DNA of 64,000 bases from an uncultured Vampirovibrio sp. (GTDB taxonomy: Bacteria; Cyanobacteriota; Vampirovibrionia; Gastranaerophilales; Gastranaerophilaceae), in the NCBI GenBank assembly GCA_910584405.1, contig CAJUAL010000011.1:1-64000 (forward strand), read 5' to 3'. The number at the start of each line of letters is the position of its first letter. Within the stretch, counting starts at the first letter, position 1. A model generated the notes under the pieces. It ran no database searches, was not told the DNA's origin, and worked only from the letters and a program-made list of their open reading frames with translations. The position numbers and the translations under genes are program-made. Below, piece after piece: positions 30,026 through 38,314 of this stretch.

Positions 30026-30772
30026 TTATTTATTATTTTTGATGTAATAATCACTGCAGCAGCCTCCGGAAATTACTTCACGTTTTCCGCCTTCTCCTGC
30101 GAAATAAGGATTAGCGATTTGTAGACCGAATTGCTCTCCACATAAGCATTTTTCACCGTTGTATGCGGGATTAAATGTCCCTTGTGCTCCCATTGGCAGG
30201 ATTTTGTCTTCAAAAACTTTTATAATAAACATATCTCTTCCGACTTGATTAGGACCGTTATTTGGACCGTTAACATCAACTGATAACCACGGTCCGCCAT
30301 GTGAACCGCTCATATACACAACACTTCCGTCTTTTAATAAAAATCTGGCAATATACCAGTTGTAGTAAGCAACGCTTATTTTGGGTTTGTTTAAAAGATG
30401 ATAGCTGCCGTTTTTTAAATTAGTCCAGATTTTGGTACTGCATTTTGGTTCCGCCTGATTATAGCACATATCCATTGGTTTTAATTCTTCTATAAATGCT
30501 TCTAAAAAATCATTAGAAAAATAAAAGTCACTATAATTCGCGTTATTTATTTGCGGTCCCATTGCTCTGCAGCCTGAAAAAGCACAAACCGGCACATCTC
30601 TTCCTACTACCCGTTTAAATGCATCGTTAACTACCGAATAAGTTTTTCTCCAACGGACAATGTTTTGTCGGTCATTGATTTTTGTAATAAGTGAAGGTAT
30701 AGTGATTGCTGCGACAACCCCGATTATACCGAGTGTAATTAAAACTTCTGCTAAAGTAAAAGCTTTCTTCAT
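30026..30772 (-). CDS. Prepilin-like protein, XRE-paired (pair 3)
   Basis: Pilin-like protein of 248 residues starting MKKA|FTLAEVLITLG, with a short basic leader, Ala at -1, Glu5 and a hydrophobic helix. The mature domain contains SVDVNGPNNGPNQVGRDMFIIKV and many cysteines, including a CLCGEQ segment and a CCSDYY end. GGAGAAAAG lies before the ATG. It is divergent from an XRE gene at 30865 across 92 bp that contain a CCCATATATGGG palindrome and a degenerate second copy. Confidence 0.9.
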   Translation of the reverse strand: MKKAFTLAEVLITLGIIGVVAAITIPSLITKINDRQNIVRWRKTYSVVNDAFKRVVGRDVPVCAFSGCRAMGPQINNANYSDFYFSNDFLEAFIEELKPMDMCYNQAEPKCSTKIWTNLKNGSYHLLNKPKISVAYYNWYIARFLLKDGSVVYMSGSHGGPWLSVDVNGPNNGPNQVGRDMFIIKVFEDKILPMGAQGTFNPAYNGEKCLCGEQFGLQIANPYFAGEGGKREVISGGCCSDYYIKNNK

Positions 30773-30786
30773 CTTTTCTCCTATCT

Positions 30787-30802
30787 GACCCGAATATGAG
30801 CC
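30787..30802. promoter_or_regulatory. Degenerate operator-like copy (pair 3)
   Basis: GACCCGAATATGAGCC matches the reverse complement of the palindrome at 30828-30843 at 11 of 16 bases. Centre-to-centre spacing is 41 bp (about four helical turns). Confidence 0.4.
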
Positions 30803-30827
30803 GTATTAATTTCTATATTACACTAAA

Positions 30828-30843
30828 ATCCCATATATGGGTC
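30828..30843. promoter_or_regulatory. Operator-like palindrome CCCATATATGGG (pair 3)
   Basis: A perfect 12-bp palindrome (30830-30841), a few bases downstream of a TATATT -10 (30814-30819) of the XRE gene. The position suits autorepression. Confidence 0.6.
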
Positions 30844-30864
30844 ATTAATTTGAAGGATTTTTTA

Positions 30865-31140
30865 ATGAACGATAAAGAAAAGCTTTATTGTAAATTTGTG
30901 GGAGAAGCTATAAGAAAATTACGGGTTGAAAATACGGGAAAAAGCACTATACTTTTTGCTTATGAAAACGATATTCCAAAATCTACCCTGACAAGGATTG
31001 AGCGCGGAGAAAATGAAGCGCAGCTTGTTACGCTCAAAAAAATAGCAGAAGCTTTCGGTTGGACAATGTCTGAATTGTTTTATAATATTGAGAAAAACTG
31101 TCCTCAAGATTTTAAAATTTTTGATGATGAACATTATTAA
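30865..31140 (+). CDS. XRE-family repressor-like protein (pair 3)
   Basis: A 91-residue protein from the ATG at 30865, chosen because GAAGGA precedes it; the frame extends to 30796 but covers the operator. The HTH reads FVGEAIRKLRVENTGKSTILFAYENDIPKSTLTRIERGENEAQLVTLKKIAEAFGWTMSELF. A short acidic tail follows. It is head-to-head with prepilin 30026-30772 and separated from hemW downstream by 26 bp. Confidence 0.9.
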   Translation: MNDKEKLYCKFVGEAIRKLRVENTGKSTILFAYENDIPKSTLTRIERGENEAQLVTLKKIAEAFGWTMSELFYNIEKNCPQDFKIFDDEHY

Positions 31141-31154
31141 ATCGGTTTTTATTA

Positions 31155-31160
31155 TATAAT
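31155..31160 (+). promoter_or_regulatory. -10 box of a leaderless promoter (hemW)
   Basis: TATAAT, six nucleotides (TTTCCT), then the ATG at 31167. No Shine-Dalgarno. Confidence 0.6.
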
Positions 31161-31166
31161 TTTCCT

Positions 31167-32255
31167 ATGGTAAAAAGTGCTTATATTCATATACCGTTTT
31201 GCAAATCAAAATGCGGATATTGCTCGTTTATATCTTTTGCTAAACTCGGGGCGAAAAAAGATTATTTAAAAACTCTGGCTAAAGAAATTAATTATTTTTA
31301 CGAAGATGAAGTTTTAAATACCTTGTATTTTGGCGGAGGAACCCCTTCATTACTTGAAATCAGCGAGTTTGGTAATTTGTTGAAGAGGTTTAAAATCAAT
31401 GATTCAACAGAGGTAACATCTGAATTAAACCCTGATGATGTAAGCTATGATTATTTAAGAGGGCTTTATGATTTAGGAATAAATCGGATAAGTTTCGGGT
31501 GCCAGACATTTAATAATGAGATTTTAAAACAAATAAACCGCAGACATAATAGTGCTCAGGTTGTTGAAGTTGTTGATAATGCGAAAAAAGCAGGGTTTAA
31601 AAATATTAGTCTTGATTTTATTTACGGGCTTCCAAATCAGACATTGGATATGTTTTTGGAAGACTTGCGGCGCGGGATTAATCTTGGGGTTCAGCATATT
31701 TCGCTTTACGGATTAAAAATCGAAGAAGGTTCTTATTTCTATGATAATATGCCTGAAAATCTTCCGGATGATGATGAGCAGGCTGATATGTATTTGGCGG
31801 CAGTAGAATTTTTGACAGGACTCGGGTTTGAGCATTATGAAGTTAGTAATTTTTCTTGCGCGGGGTTTAATTCAAAACATAACCTTGCATATTGGAAAAA
31901 TCAAGAGTATTACGGGTTTGGGATTGGTGCTCACGGGTATAAAAACGGTGTTCGGTATGCAAATTTTGAAACACTTGAACAGTATTTAGATAATCCGTTT
32001 GAAAAAAAAGAGTCAAAATTGTTGTCAGAACAAGACAAACTTGAAGAGGAAATTTTTCTTGGATTCAGGATGATGAGCGGAATTGATACCGGTTATATTA
32101 ACCAAAAATACGGGATTGATTTTGGGGGTAAATACGGACAAATTTTGGATAAGTATGAAAATTTAAAATTGCTTGAAAAAACACCGCAAGGATATAAGCT
32201 TACGCCAAACGGAGTTCTGGTAAGCAATGTTATTTTAGCTGATTTTTTAGCCTAA
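31167..32255 (+). CDS. hemW: Radical-SAM heme chaperone HemW (HemN-like)
   Basis: Radical-SAM protein of 362 residues. The cluster motif is CKSKCGYC (Cys 12, 16, 19) in AYIHIPFC, followed by TLYFGGGTPSLL, ELNPDD, GINRISFGCQTF and SLDFIYGLPNQTLD. HemW differs from coproporphyrinogen dehydrogenase HemN by the missing extra N-terminal segment and fourth Cys (HemN has CxxxCxxCxC), and this protein follows the HemW pattern. HemW binds and inserts heme into respiratory proteins. Its 3' end overlaps convergent purB by 9 bp. The message appears leaderless. Confidence 0.9.
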   Translation: MVKSAYIHIPFCKSKCGYCSFISFAKLGAKKDYLKTLAKEINYFYEDEVLNTLYFGGGTPSLLEISEFGNLLKRFKINDSTEVTSELNPDDVSYDYLRGLYDLGINRISFGCQTFNNEILKQINRRHNSAQVVEVVDNAKKAGFKNISLDFIYGLPNQTLDMFLEDLRRGINLGVQHISLYGLKIEEGSYFYDNMPENLPDDDEQADMYLAAVEFLTGLGFEHYEVSNFSCAGFNSKHNLAYWKNQEYYGFGIGAHGYKNGVRYANFETLEQYLDNPFEKKESKLLSEQDKLEEEIFLGFRMMSGIDTGYINQKYGIDFGGKYGQILDKYENLKLLEKTPQGYKLTPNGVLVSNVILADFLA

Positions 32256-33539
32256 AACTCTTGAATAAATTGTTTCAATGTTTTGTAAAAATGCCTGTTT
32301 ATCAAAAATTTGTTCAATCTCATCAGATGATAACAAGTTTGTTACTTCACTATCATTTAGCAAATTAGCACGGAAATCGCCGTTATTTTGGAAAGCATCA
32401 AGCGCGTTTCTTTGAACGATTCTGTAAGATTCTTCTCTGGTTAAGCCTTTTGCGGTAAGAGAAAGAAGAACTTTTTGTGAAAATACAATTCCGCCGAATT
32501 TGTCAGTGTTTTTTAACATATTATCTTCATGAACGACAATATTTTCCATAACAGAATTAAATCTGTTTAGCATAAAGTCAACTAAAATCAAGCTGTCAGG
32601 GAATATTATACGTTCGGCAGATGAGTGAGAAATATCTCTTTCGTGCCAAAGCGGAATGTTTTCTAATGCGGCAATAGAATTTGCACGTACTACACGAGCC
32701 AGTCCGCAAAGGTTTTCGCTTAAGACCGGATTCTTTTTATGAGGCATCGCAGATGATCCTTTTTGACCTTTGCCGAAACCTTCTTCCAATTCTAAAACTT
32801 CTGTTCTTTGAAGATGTCTTATTTCTGTTGCAAATTGTTCGATTACGCTTGCGATTAGGGCTAATGATTGCATAAAGTATGCGTGATAATCTCTTGCAAT
32901 AATTTGTGTAGATACCCTTGCAGGTTTTAAGCCTAAATTTTTGCAGGTAATTTCTTCGATTTCAGGTGAAATGTTACTGTAAGTTCCGACAGGCCCCGAA
33001 ATTTGTCCTACTCTGATTTGTTCTAAAGCGTGAGAGAAATTATCTTTTTGTCTTTCTAAAATATCAATCCAAGAGCAAAGTTTTACGCCAAACGTCATAA
33101 CTTCTGCGTGGATTCCGTGAGAACGCCCGATACAAATTGTGTTTTTGTGTTTTTTTGCAAGTTCTTTGAGTGTTTTAATTGTTTTATTCAAATCCTCAAG
33201 AATGATTTCTCCGCTGTCTTTAATTTGAAGCGCAAAAGCCGTGTCAATTACATCAGAGCTTGTTAAGCCAACGTGAACGTATCTGCCTAAATCGCCCAAA
33301 CTTTCATTGACGCAAGTTAAAAACGCGATAACATCATGTCTGACTTCTTTTTCTATCTCGTCAATTCTTTCAATTGAGAATTTTGCATTTTGTCTTATTT
33401 GTTTTGCCGCATCTGTTGGGATTGTTCCCAACTGTGCGTACGCGTCGCACACTGCAAGTTCTACTTGCAAGTAGTAATCAAATTTGGAGTTTAAATCCCA
33501 AATTTTTGCCATTTCTTCACGTGAATATCTTCCAATCAT
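32247..33539 (-). CDS. purB: Adenylosuccinate lyase
   Basis: Purine biosynthesis enzyme (SAICAR and adenylosuccinate cleavage), 430 residues. The signature loop GSSAMPHKKNPVLSENL (about 262-278) and the catalytic-His segment HVGLTSSDVIDTA and RSHGIHAE are all present. It starts MIGRYSREEMAKIWDLNSKF, typical of the short bacterial PurB. TAAACT lies 6 nt before the ATG without a Shine-Dalgarno. It is not in a pur operon here. Confidence 0.96.
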   Translation of the reverse strand: MIGRYSREEMAKIWDLNSKFDYYLQVELAVCDAYAQLGTIPTDAAKQIRQNAKFSIERIDEIEKEVRHDVIAFLTCVNESLGDLGRYVHVGLTSSDVIDTAFALQIKDSGEIILEDLNKTIKTLKELAKKHKNTICIGRSHGIHAEVMTFGVKLCSWIDILERQKDNFSHALEQIRVGQISGPVGTYSNISPEIEEITCKNLGLKPARVSTQIIARDYHAYFMQSLALIASVIEQFATEIRHLQRTEVLELEEGFGKGQKGSSAMPHKKNPVLSENLCGLARVVRANSIAALENIPLWHERDISHSSAERIIFPDSLILVDFMLNRFNSVMENIVVHEDNMLKNTDKFGGIVFSQKVLLSLTAKGLTREESYRIVQRNALDAFQNNGDFRANLLNDSEVTNLLSSDEIEQIFDKQAFLQNIETIYSRVLG

Positions 33540-33545
33540 AAGTTT

Positions 33546-33551
33546 AGTTTA
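33546..33551 (-). promoter_or_regulatory. -10 box of a leaderless promoter (purB)
   Basis: On the minus strand TAAACT, six nucleotides (AAACTT), then the ATG at 33539. The trmFO promoter has the same -10. Confidence 0.5.
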
Positions 33552-33559
33552 ACATAAAT

Positions 33560-33588
33560 TTGACAAAAATAGAAGAAATTGATAAAAT
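33560..33588 (+). promoter_or_regulatory. Promoter of the poly-G prepilin locus 2
   Basis: Consensus TTGACA (33560-33565), exactly 17 bp, then TAAAAT (33583-33588). The leader ATG follows at 33618 behind AAAGGAG. The promoter shows that the locus is designed to be transcribed although its frame is closed here. Confidence 0.75.
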
Positions 33589-33617
33589 TTTAGCATGAAG
33601 TATAAAGGAGCGAAAAG

Positions 33618-33713
33618 ATGAAAAATCAAGCTATAGGGGTAAATGAAATTGGTAATATCTCTAAAATTCAACAAGGGCTTCAAATTTCGGGGGGGGTAAC
33701 TCTTACGGCTTAG
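33618..33713 (+). other. Leader ORF with 8-G tract, putative phase switch of prepilin locus 2
   Basis: ATG 33618, behind AAAGGAG, opens a frame MKNQAIGVNEIGNISK... that crosses eight Gs (33689-33696) and stops at 33713. The prepilin frame is offset by 2 mod 3. A ninth G would give an open fusion into the prepilin. The leader differs from those of loci 1 and 3, whereas the DNA after the G tract is nearly identical to locus 1, so the G tract marks a mosaic junction. Confidence 0.7.
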
Positions 33714-33849
33714 CGCGGAGCGCTTTTTTAAGTCCTGTCATGCTGAACTTGATTCAGCATCTATCAATGTCAATAGAAATCCTAACAGGACAAATCAACA
33801 TTGATAGATTCCGTGTCGGGGCACGGAATGACAATAAAAAGGGGTTTAC
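33696..33849 (+). repeat. 154-bp repeat, copy B
   Basis: Near-identical to 25541-25694 (two adjacent substitutions). It includes the second full 98-bp palindromic element at 33736-33833. Confidence 0.9.
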
Positions 33850-34504
33850 ACTTGCGGAAGTATTAATTACCCTCGGGATAATCGGTGTTGTTGCAGCACT
33901 TACTATTCCAAGTTTAATGACTGCATACAAAGCTCATCGTTATCGTTCTCAGTTTTTGAAATCCTATTCTATTGTTCAACAAGCTTTTCGTCAGATGGAA
34001 GCGGAAGATGTTTCTACTGATCCGACTTCTTACGGTTTAGATTCATTTTATAAAACTTTTTCCCGTTATGTTAAGACTCTTGCAGATTGCGGTACTAACG
34101 CAAAAGGCATGAAAGCTTACCCTCAGTGCTATACTAAAACCAGTCCGAAAGCTTATAAGGCTTATGACGGGAAAACAAAAGCTTATACCGAAGTTTTTGA
34201 TGACGGTCAGCTAGTTTTAATCGACGGAACAAATTTATTGTTTGAAAATCCTTCAAATGCAAGAGTTTTTGTTCATGTTGATTTGAACGGTTTTTTGAAT
34301 CCTCCGAATCGTTGGGGATATGATTTGTTTACTTTTCATTTTGTAGACGGTGAACTTCGTACAATGGGAAGTTCAGGTACGTTATATTCTGCTGCGACTT
34401 ATTGTAATCCTGCTTCTACAAATCAATATAACGGTATCGGTTGTGCTCATTATGCTAAAAATAATACGGATTATTTCAAAAAGATTGCAAAACAACTGAA
34501 ATAA
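33740..34504 (+). CDS. Prepilin-like protein, poly-G phase-variable class, locus 2
   Basis: Type IV pilin-like protein. The open frame begins within the palindromic element and shares its first 42 or so residues exactly with the product at 25585, before diverging in the mature domain. The prepilin site is KKG|FTLAEVLITLG. The C-terminal domain has VDLNGFLNPPNRWGYDLFTF and DGELRTMG. The likely real start is ATG 33618, needing one more G in the tract for an open frame. It is transcribed from a consensus promoter at 33560. Confidence 0.8.
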   Translation: MLNLIQHLSMSIEILTGQINIDRFRVGARNDNKKGFTLAEVLITLGIIGVVAALTIPSLMTAYKAHRYRSQFLKSYSIVQQAFRQMEAEDVSTDPTSYGLDSFYKTFSRYVKTLADCGTNAKGMKAYPQCYTKTSPKAYKAYDGKTKAYTEVFDDGQLVLIDGTNLLFENPSNARVFVHVDLNGFLNPPNRWGYDLFTFHFVDGELRTMGSSGTLYSAATYCNPASTNQYNGIGCAHYAKNNTDYFKKIAKQLK

Positions 34505-34579
34505 TTTACATCAAATGGAGTATGCCAAAATCCTTCAGTGCTTATATACTAAAATAAAGACATAAGAAGGGGAGAATCT

Positions 34580-34768
34580 ATGATTGCTCAGGCATTAAGA
34601 AACAATTTTAAAGATATTGATGTAACAGAAGATATTGAGTTGCAGGAAAGCGATATTGTTGAAAATCCTGACGAAGTTATAGTTCAATTTCCTATAGTTT
34701 CTGATATTCAGTTGGGTGAAAAACTTCCGTTTTTCAAATCAATTATGGTGAAGTTTGCAAGTTTGTAA
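34580..34768 (+). CDS. Small hypothetical acidic protein
   Basis: Protein of 62 residues with a strong Shine-Dalgarno (AAGGGGAG) before the ATG. Acidic middle (DIDVTEDIELQESDIVENPDE), basic C-terminal end. No recognised domain. It ends 10 bp before the ATG of the SulP transporter gene, so it may act as a coupled leader gene for the transporter. Confidence 0.6.
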   Translation: MIAQALRNNFKDIDVTEDIELQESDIVENPDEVIVQFPIVSDIQLGEKLPFFKSIMVKFASL

Positions 34769-34778
34769 GTTACCTGTG

Positions 34779-36386
34779 ATGTTAAAAGAGAAACTAAACG
34801 TATTAAAAGGTGACTTATTTGGGGCGATTATCGCCTCAATTATTGCTTTCCCGCAGGCTGTAGCTTTTGGGGTGGCTTCGGGCATGGGAGCTTTGGCAGG
34901 GCTTTTTGGCGCGATAATTTTATCACTTGTTGCAGGGATTTTAGGTTGTAATTTACCGTTAATTTCAGGACCGACAGGGCCTGCTGCGATTATCACCGCA
35001 ATAATTGTTAGTGGTGCGGGCGGGAATTTAGAATATATTATTCCGATATTAGTTCTTGCCGCAGTGTTTCAGATTGTTATTTCTCTGACTGAAATCCCGA
35101 GGATGATTAAATATGTTCCTTATCCAGTTATCTCAGGGTTTTTGACGGGAATCGGGCTGATAATTATTATTCTTCAACTGCCACCTTTGATTGGAGGGGT
35201 TACTCATTCTTCTACCATTAAGGCTTTATTGTATTATCCTGAAATATTTTTAAATATTAATTTGCAGGCATTAATTTTAGGGTTAGCAACTTTAGGGATC
35301 TTATTTTTTACCCCGAAAATTATATCTAAATTTATTCCGGTACAACTTTTGGCGCTTGTTTGTATGACAGGTGCGGCGTATTATTTTGGACTTGATGTTG
35401 AAAAGGTTGCGGGAGTAACGTTTAGTCTTCCTCAAGCTTATATTCCGCATTTTTCTCTTGCGATTATTACCAAAAGTGTTCCTATTGCTTTGACTTTGGC
35501 GTTTATTACGACAAGTGAAAGTTTGTTAACGGGGATTATTATGGATTCACTGACAAAAGTCAGACATAATTCAAAAAGACTTGTTGCATCTCAAGGGATT
35601 GGGAATTTATTCTGTGCAATAACAGGTTCAATGTACGGGTCTGCTGCTACAATGCGCAGTGTTGCGGCGGTTAAGGCGGGTGCTTCGACAAAGGTTGCGG
35701 CTTTAATTTCGGCTTTTATACTGGCTTTTGTTCTGTTTAAGTTTACGGGATTTATTTCGCAGATTCCTATTTGTGTGCTTGCCGCAATTTTGATTAAAAT
35801 CGGTTATGATATTTTAGATTTGAAGGTTTTAAAAGTCTTAAAATATGCGCCGAAAGATGATTTGTATGTTTTACTGACTGTTTTAGGGTTAACAGTGTTT
35901 TATAATCTTATTTTTGCACTTGGTACGGGTATTGTTTTAGCAGCATTGCTTTATGCAAAAAGAGTTGCTGATAACACTAATATTAAGGTTAATAAATATC
36001 AGCCTGATGCTTACTCGGAATATGAAACAAAAGTTGAACGTGAATCTCATTATAAGATAAGAATCTTACATATTGACGGGCAGTTTTTCTTCGGGTCTAT
36101 AACCCAGATTGTTTCACATTTTGATCAAATGCTTGAAACTGAATATATTATTTTAAATTATACTTCTAATTCAGAACTTGATATGTCTGCAATTTTTGCG
36201 CTCGAAGATATTATTGTAAGGCTTCAGGAACAGAAAATTAAGTTGTATTTGGTTATTCCGAATGAAAAAGTTTATAATCAGATTAAGTCTTTGGAAATTA
36301 TCTCTCAAATCGGAGAAGATTCTTTGTTTAGCGATGAAGCAGATGCTATAAATAAGGCGATTAAAAATACTCATCTTGAGGTGTAA
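34779..36386 (+). CDS. SulP-family anion transporter with STAS domain
   Basis: Inner-membrane transporter of about 535 residues. The transport domain shows LKGDLFGAIIASIIAFPQAVAFGVASG and ISGPTGPAAIITA, matching the first helices of SulP/SLC26 proteins, and about a dozen hydrophobic helices to residue 395. A cytoplasmic STAS domain (about 430-530, LHIDGQFFFGSITQIVSHF...ILNYTSNSELDMSAIFALEDII) ends the protein. Substrate could be sulfate, bicarbonate or another anion. The ATG at 34779 is chosen over a TTG at 34755; it lacks its own Shine-Dalgarno and probably depends on the small upstream gene. Confidence 0.92.
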   Translation: MLKEKLNVLKGDLFGAIIASIIAFPQAVAFGVASGMGALAGLFGAIILSLVAGILGCNLPLISGPTGPAAIITAIIVSGAGGNLEYIIPILVLAAVFQIVISLTEIPRMIKYVPYPVISGFLTGIGLIIIILQLPPLIGGVTHSSTIKALLYYPEIFLNINLQALILGLATLGILFFTPKIISKFIPVQLLALVCMTGAAYYFGLDVEKVAGVTFSLPQAYIPHFSLAIITKSVPIALTLAFITTSESLLTGIIMDSLTKVRHNSKRLVASQGIGNLFCAITGSMYGSAATMRSVAAVKAGASTKVAALISAFILAFVLFKFTGFISQIPICVLAAILIKIGYDILDLKVLKVLKYAPKDDLYVLLTVLGLTVFYNLIFALGTGIVLAALLYAKRVADNTNIKVNKYQPDAYSEYETKVERESHYKIRILHIDGQFFFGSITQIVSHFDQMLETEYIILNYTSNSELDMSAIFALEDIIVRLQEQKIKLYLVIPNEKVYNQIKSLEIISQIGEDSLFSDEADAINKAIKNTHLEV

Positions 36387-36433
36387 TTGTTCGGTCTTTT
36401 TTGTGCTAGAATGAAGAAAAAAGGAGATATGTT

Positions 36434-36643
36434 ATGTTTCAAGTTTATACATCAACAGATAAGACAGAATTATCAAAAAATTTAGTCGGTGAATTTAAAG
36501 ACTGGGATGAAGCAATGGATTGCGCAGAACAAGCTATTGAAGGTAAAAAAGGCTTGAGATACATTGTTGAAGAAACAAACGGCACTGTAAACAGCTATGG
36601 TGAACTTATAGCCTCAGTTGTAGCAGAAAGCGATTTTAACTAG
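36434..36643 (+). CDS. Small hypothetical protein
   Basis: Acidic protein of 69 residues behind a strong AAAGGAG. It may fold as one small alpha/beta unit (MFQVYTSTDKTELSKNLVGEFKDWDEAMDCAEQAIEGKKGLRYIVEE). It lies 47 bp after the SulP gene and could be its operon partner. No known family recognised. Confidence 0.75.
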   Translation: MFQVYTSTDKTELSKNLVGEFKDWDEAMDCAEQAIEGKKGLRYIVEETNGTVNSYGELIASVVAESDFN

Positions 36644-36664
36644 GTTTGGCACTCTGAACAGTAC

Positions 36665-36805
36665 GAGATTTTGAATTAAATTCAGAATCTTAAAATTTTG
36701 AGTGAGCCTGTATGCAGAGCTGATTCAGGGGCTATCCATGCTAATAATTTTCCCTTACGGGATAAACTAACATTAATAGATTCCGGATCGGAGTCCGGAA
36801 TGACA
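36665..36805. repeat. Degenerate palindromic element
   Basis: The right end, ATTAATAGATTCCGGATCGG followed by an inverted CCGGA and ATGACA (36772-36805), matches the right arm of the 98-bp element. The left part (CTGATTCAGG and related) is decayed. No gene is seen in this spacer. Confidence 0.5.
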
Positions 36806-36817
36806 GAAAATTTACCC

Positions 36818-37162
36818 CTACTCCTTCATTTTTTCAAGCAGTTTAATATATTTTTTGTAATCTTTTCCCCAGGATTTTAAAGCGTCAAGCACGGGCAAAA
36901 GACTGTAACCGACATCTGTCAGAGTGTATTCAACTTTTGGCGGGTTTTGGTCATAAACTTTGCGTTCTAAAAGTTCCAATTCTTCAAGTTCGCGAAGTTT
37001 TGAGGTTAAAACTTTTTGAGTAATCCCTTTACACCCTTTTTTAAGCTCGCAGAAACGTTTTGTCCCGGTTAAAAGCTCTCGGATAATAAGTACTTTCCAT
37101 TTACAGCCAAGCATTTTGAGCGTTGTTTCTATCGGGCATTTCGGGAGGTCTTTTGAGTTCAT
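36818..37162 (-). CDS. HxlR-family transcriptional regulator
   Basis: Winged-helix regulator of 114 residues, clearly HxlR type: CPIETTLKMLGCKWKVLIIRELLTGTKRFCELKKGCKGITQKVLTSKLRELEELELLERKVY..PPKVEYTLTDVGYSLLPVL. The early Cys in P-K-C-P is the residue used for redox or aldehyde sensing in several members. AAAGGAT precedes the start. A target gene is not obvious, since the neighbour 3' is a repeat element. Confidence 0.94.
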   Translation of the reverse strand: MNSKDLPKCPIETTLKMLGCKWKVLIIRELLTGTKRFCELKKGCKGITQKVLTSKLRELEELELLERKVYDQNPPKVEYTLTDVGYSLLPVLDALKSWGKDYKKYIKLLEKMKE

Positions 37163-37198
37163 TTATCTTGGTATCCTTTTGCTACTGTTCTTGAATGT

Positions 37199-37228
37199 AT
37201 TATAATATAACAAGGATGTACGTTGCAA
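37199..37228 (-). promoter_or_regulatory. Promoter of the HxlR gene
   Basis: On the minus strand TTGCAA (37223-37228), an 18-bp spacer and TATAAT (37199-37204). The -35 box directly adjoins the aroB stop codon. Confidence 0.6.
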
Positions 37229-38314
37229 CTATGTTAAATCTGTCAAAAACTCTTTCACTTCTTCAGTTGTAAAATCAAATGTGCCAACTGTTGCATAACT
37301 TGTTGGGAGTATGAATTTTATATGCTTGTTTGTTGCTTTTTTATCATTTGTAATAACGCTTAAAATCTTGTTCTTATCAAATTTTTGCAGTGGTTTGTAT
37401 TCAAATTTTTTGATTAAATCTTCACATAAAAAGTTGTATTCTTTATCAATAAGATTAAGTTTAAGTGCAAGTTTTTGTGCGAACAAAATACCTTCTATTA
37501 CGCAATGACCGTGGGTATATTTTCTGTAATTTGTAAGGTTTTCGATAACGTGTCCGTATGTATGACCGTAATTAAGAATTTTTCTTAACCCGTTTTCGTG
37601 TTCATCTTTTTGCACAACTGCAATTTTTAGTTCAATACATAATTTTATAAGTTCTTTTAGTGTAAGCGTGTCTTTATTTAATATTTTTTCGTAATGTTCG
37701 GTTAAAAAATTAATTAAGTGTGCGTCAAATTCAGGGCGGCAGCTTTTTTCTATGAATCCGTATTTTAGAACTTCTCCAAGTCCGCTTTTGAATTGTTTTT
37801 CATCAAGTGTTTTTAAAAAGTTTACGTTAATAAACACAGCTTTTGGCTGGTAAAAAGAACCTACAAGATTTTTACCGTATTTTGTGTTTATTGCGGTTTT
37901 ACCCCCGACAGAACTGTCGGTTGAGGCTAATAAGGTTGTCGGAACCTGTATAAAATTTATTCCTCTCATGTAAGTTGATGCGGCAAATCCTGCTAAATCT
38001 CCGATTACCCCTCCGCCGATTGCAATAATTGAATCTTCACGTTTTAGCTTTTTCTTTAGTGCAAAGTTTAAAATTTTGAGATAATTTTTGTAATTCTTTT
38101 CCCTTTCTCCGTCAGTTATAACAAGGGTTTTGTCTTTCGGAAAATCTAAAATTTTTGAGTAAATTTTGTGAACTTTTTTGCTTATTACAACAATATAATT
38201 TTTATTATCTGTTTCATTGAGAATTGCATTTTTCAGGTTTTCGATATCAATATTATTTATGTAAATCGGGTAGTTAAGCTCCAGTCCTTTAATATTTACC
38301 GATAAATTTATCAT
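37229..38314 (-). CDS. aroB: 3-dehydroquinate synthase
   Basis: Second shikimate-pathway enzyme (DAHP to 3-dehydroquinate; NAD and divalent metal), 361 residues. The NAD-binding and active-site block IGGGVIGDLAGFAASTYMRGINF, then VPTTLLASTDSSVGGKTAIN (about 98-142), is complete, and metal-ligand His residues are in LNYGHTYGHVIE and YTHGHCV. It overlaps the end of aroK by 4 bp, an aroK-aroB operon found in many bacteria. Confidence 0.96.
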   Translation of the reverse strand: MINLSVNIKGLELNYPIYINNIDIENLKNAILNETDNKNYIVVISKKVHKIYSKILDFPKDKTLVITDGEREKNYKNYLKILNFALKKKLKREDSIIAIGGGVIGDLAGFAASTYMRGINFIQVPTTLLASTDSSVGGKTAINTKYGKNLVGSFYQPKAVFINVNFLKTLDEKQFKSGLGEVLKYGFIEKSCRPEFDAHLINFLTEHYEKILNKDTLTLKELIKLCIELKIAVVQKDEHENGLRKILNYGHTYGHVIENLTNYRKYTHGHCVIEGILFAQKLALKLNLIDKEYNFLCEDLIKKFEYKPLQKFDKNKILSVITNDKKATNKHIKFILPTSYATVGTFDFTTEEVKEFLTDLT

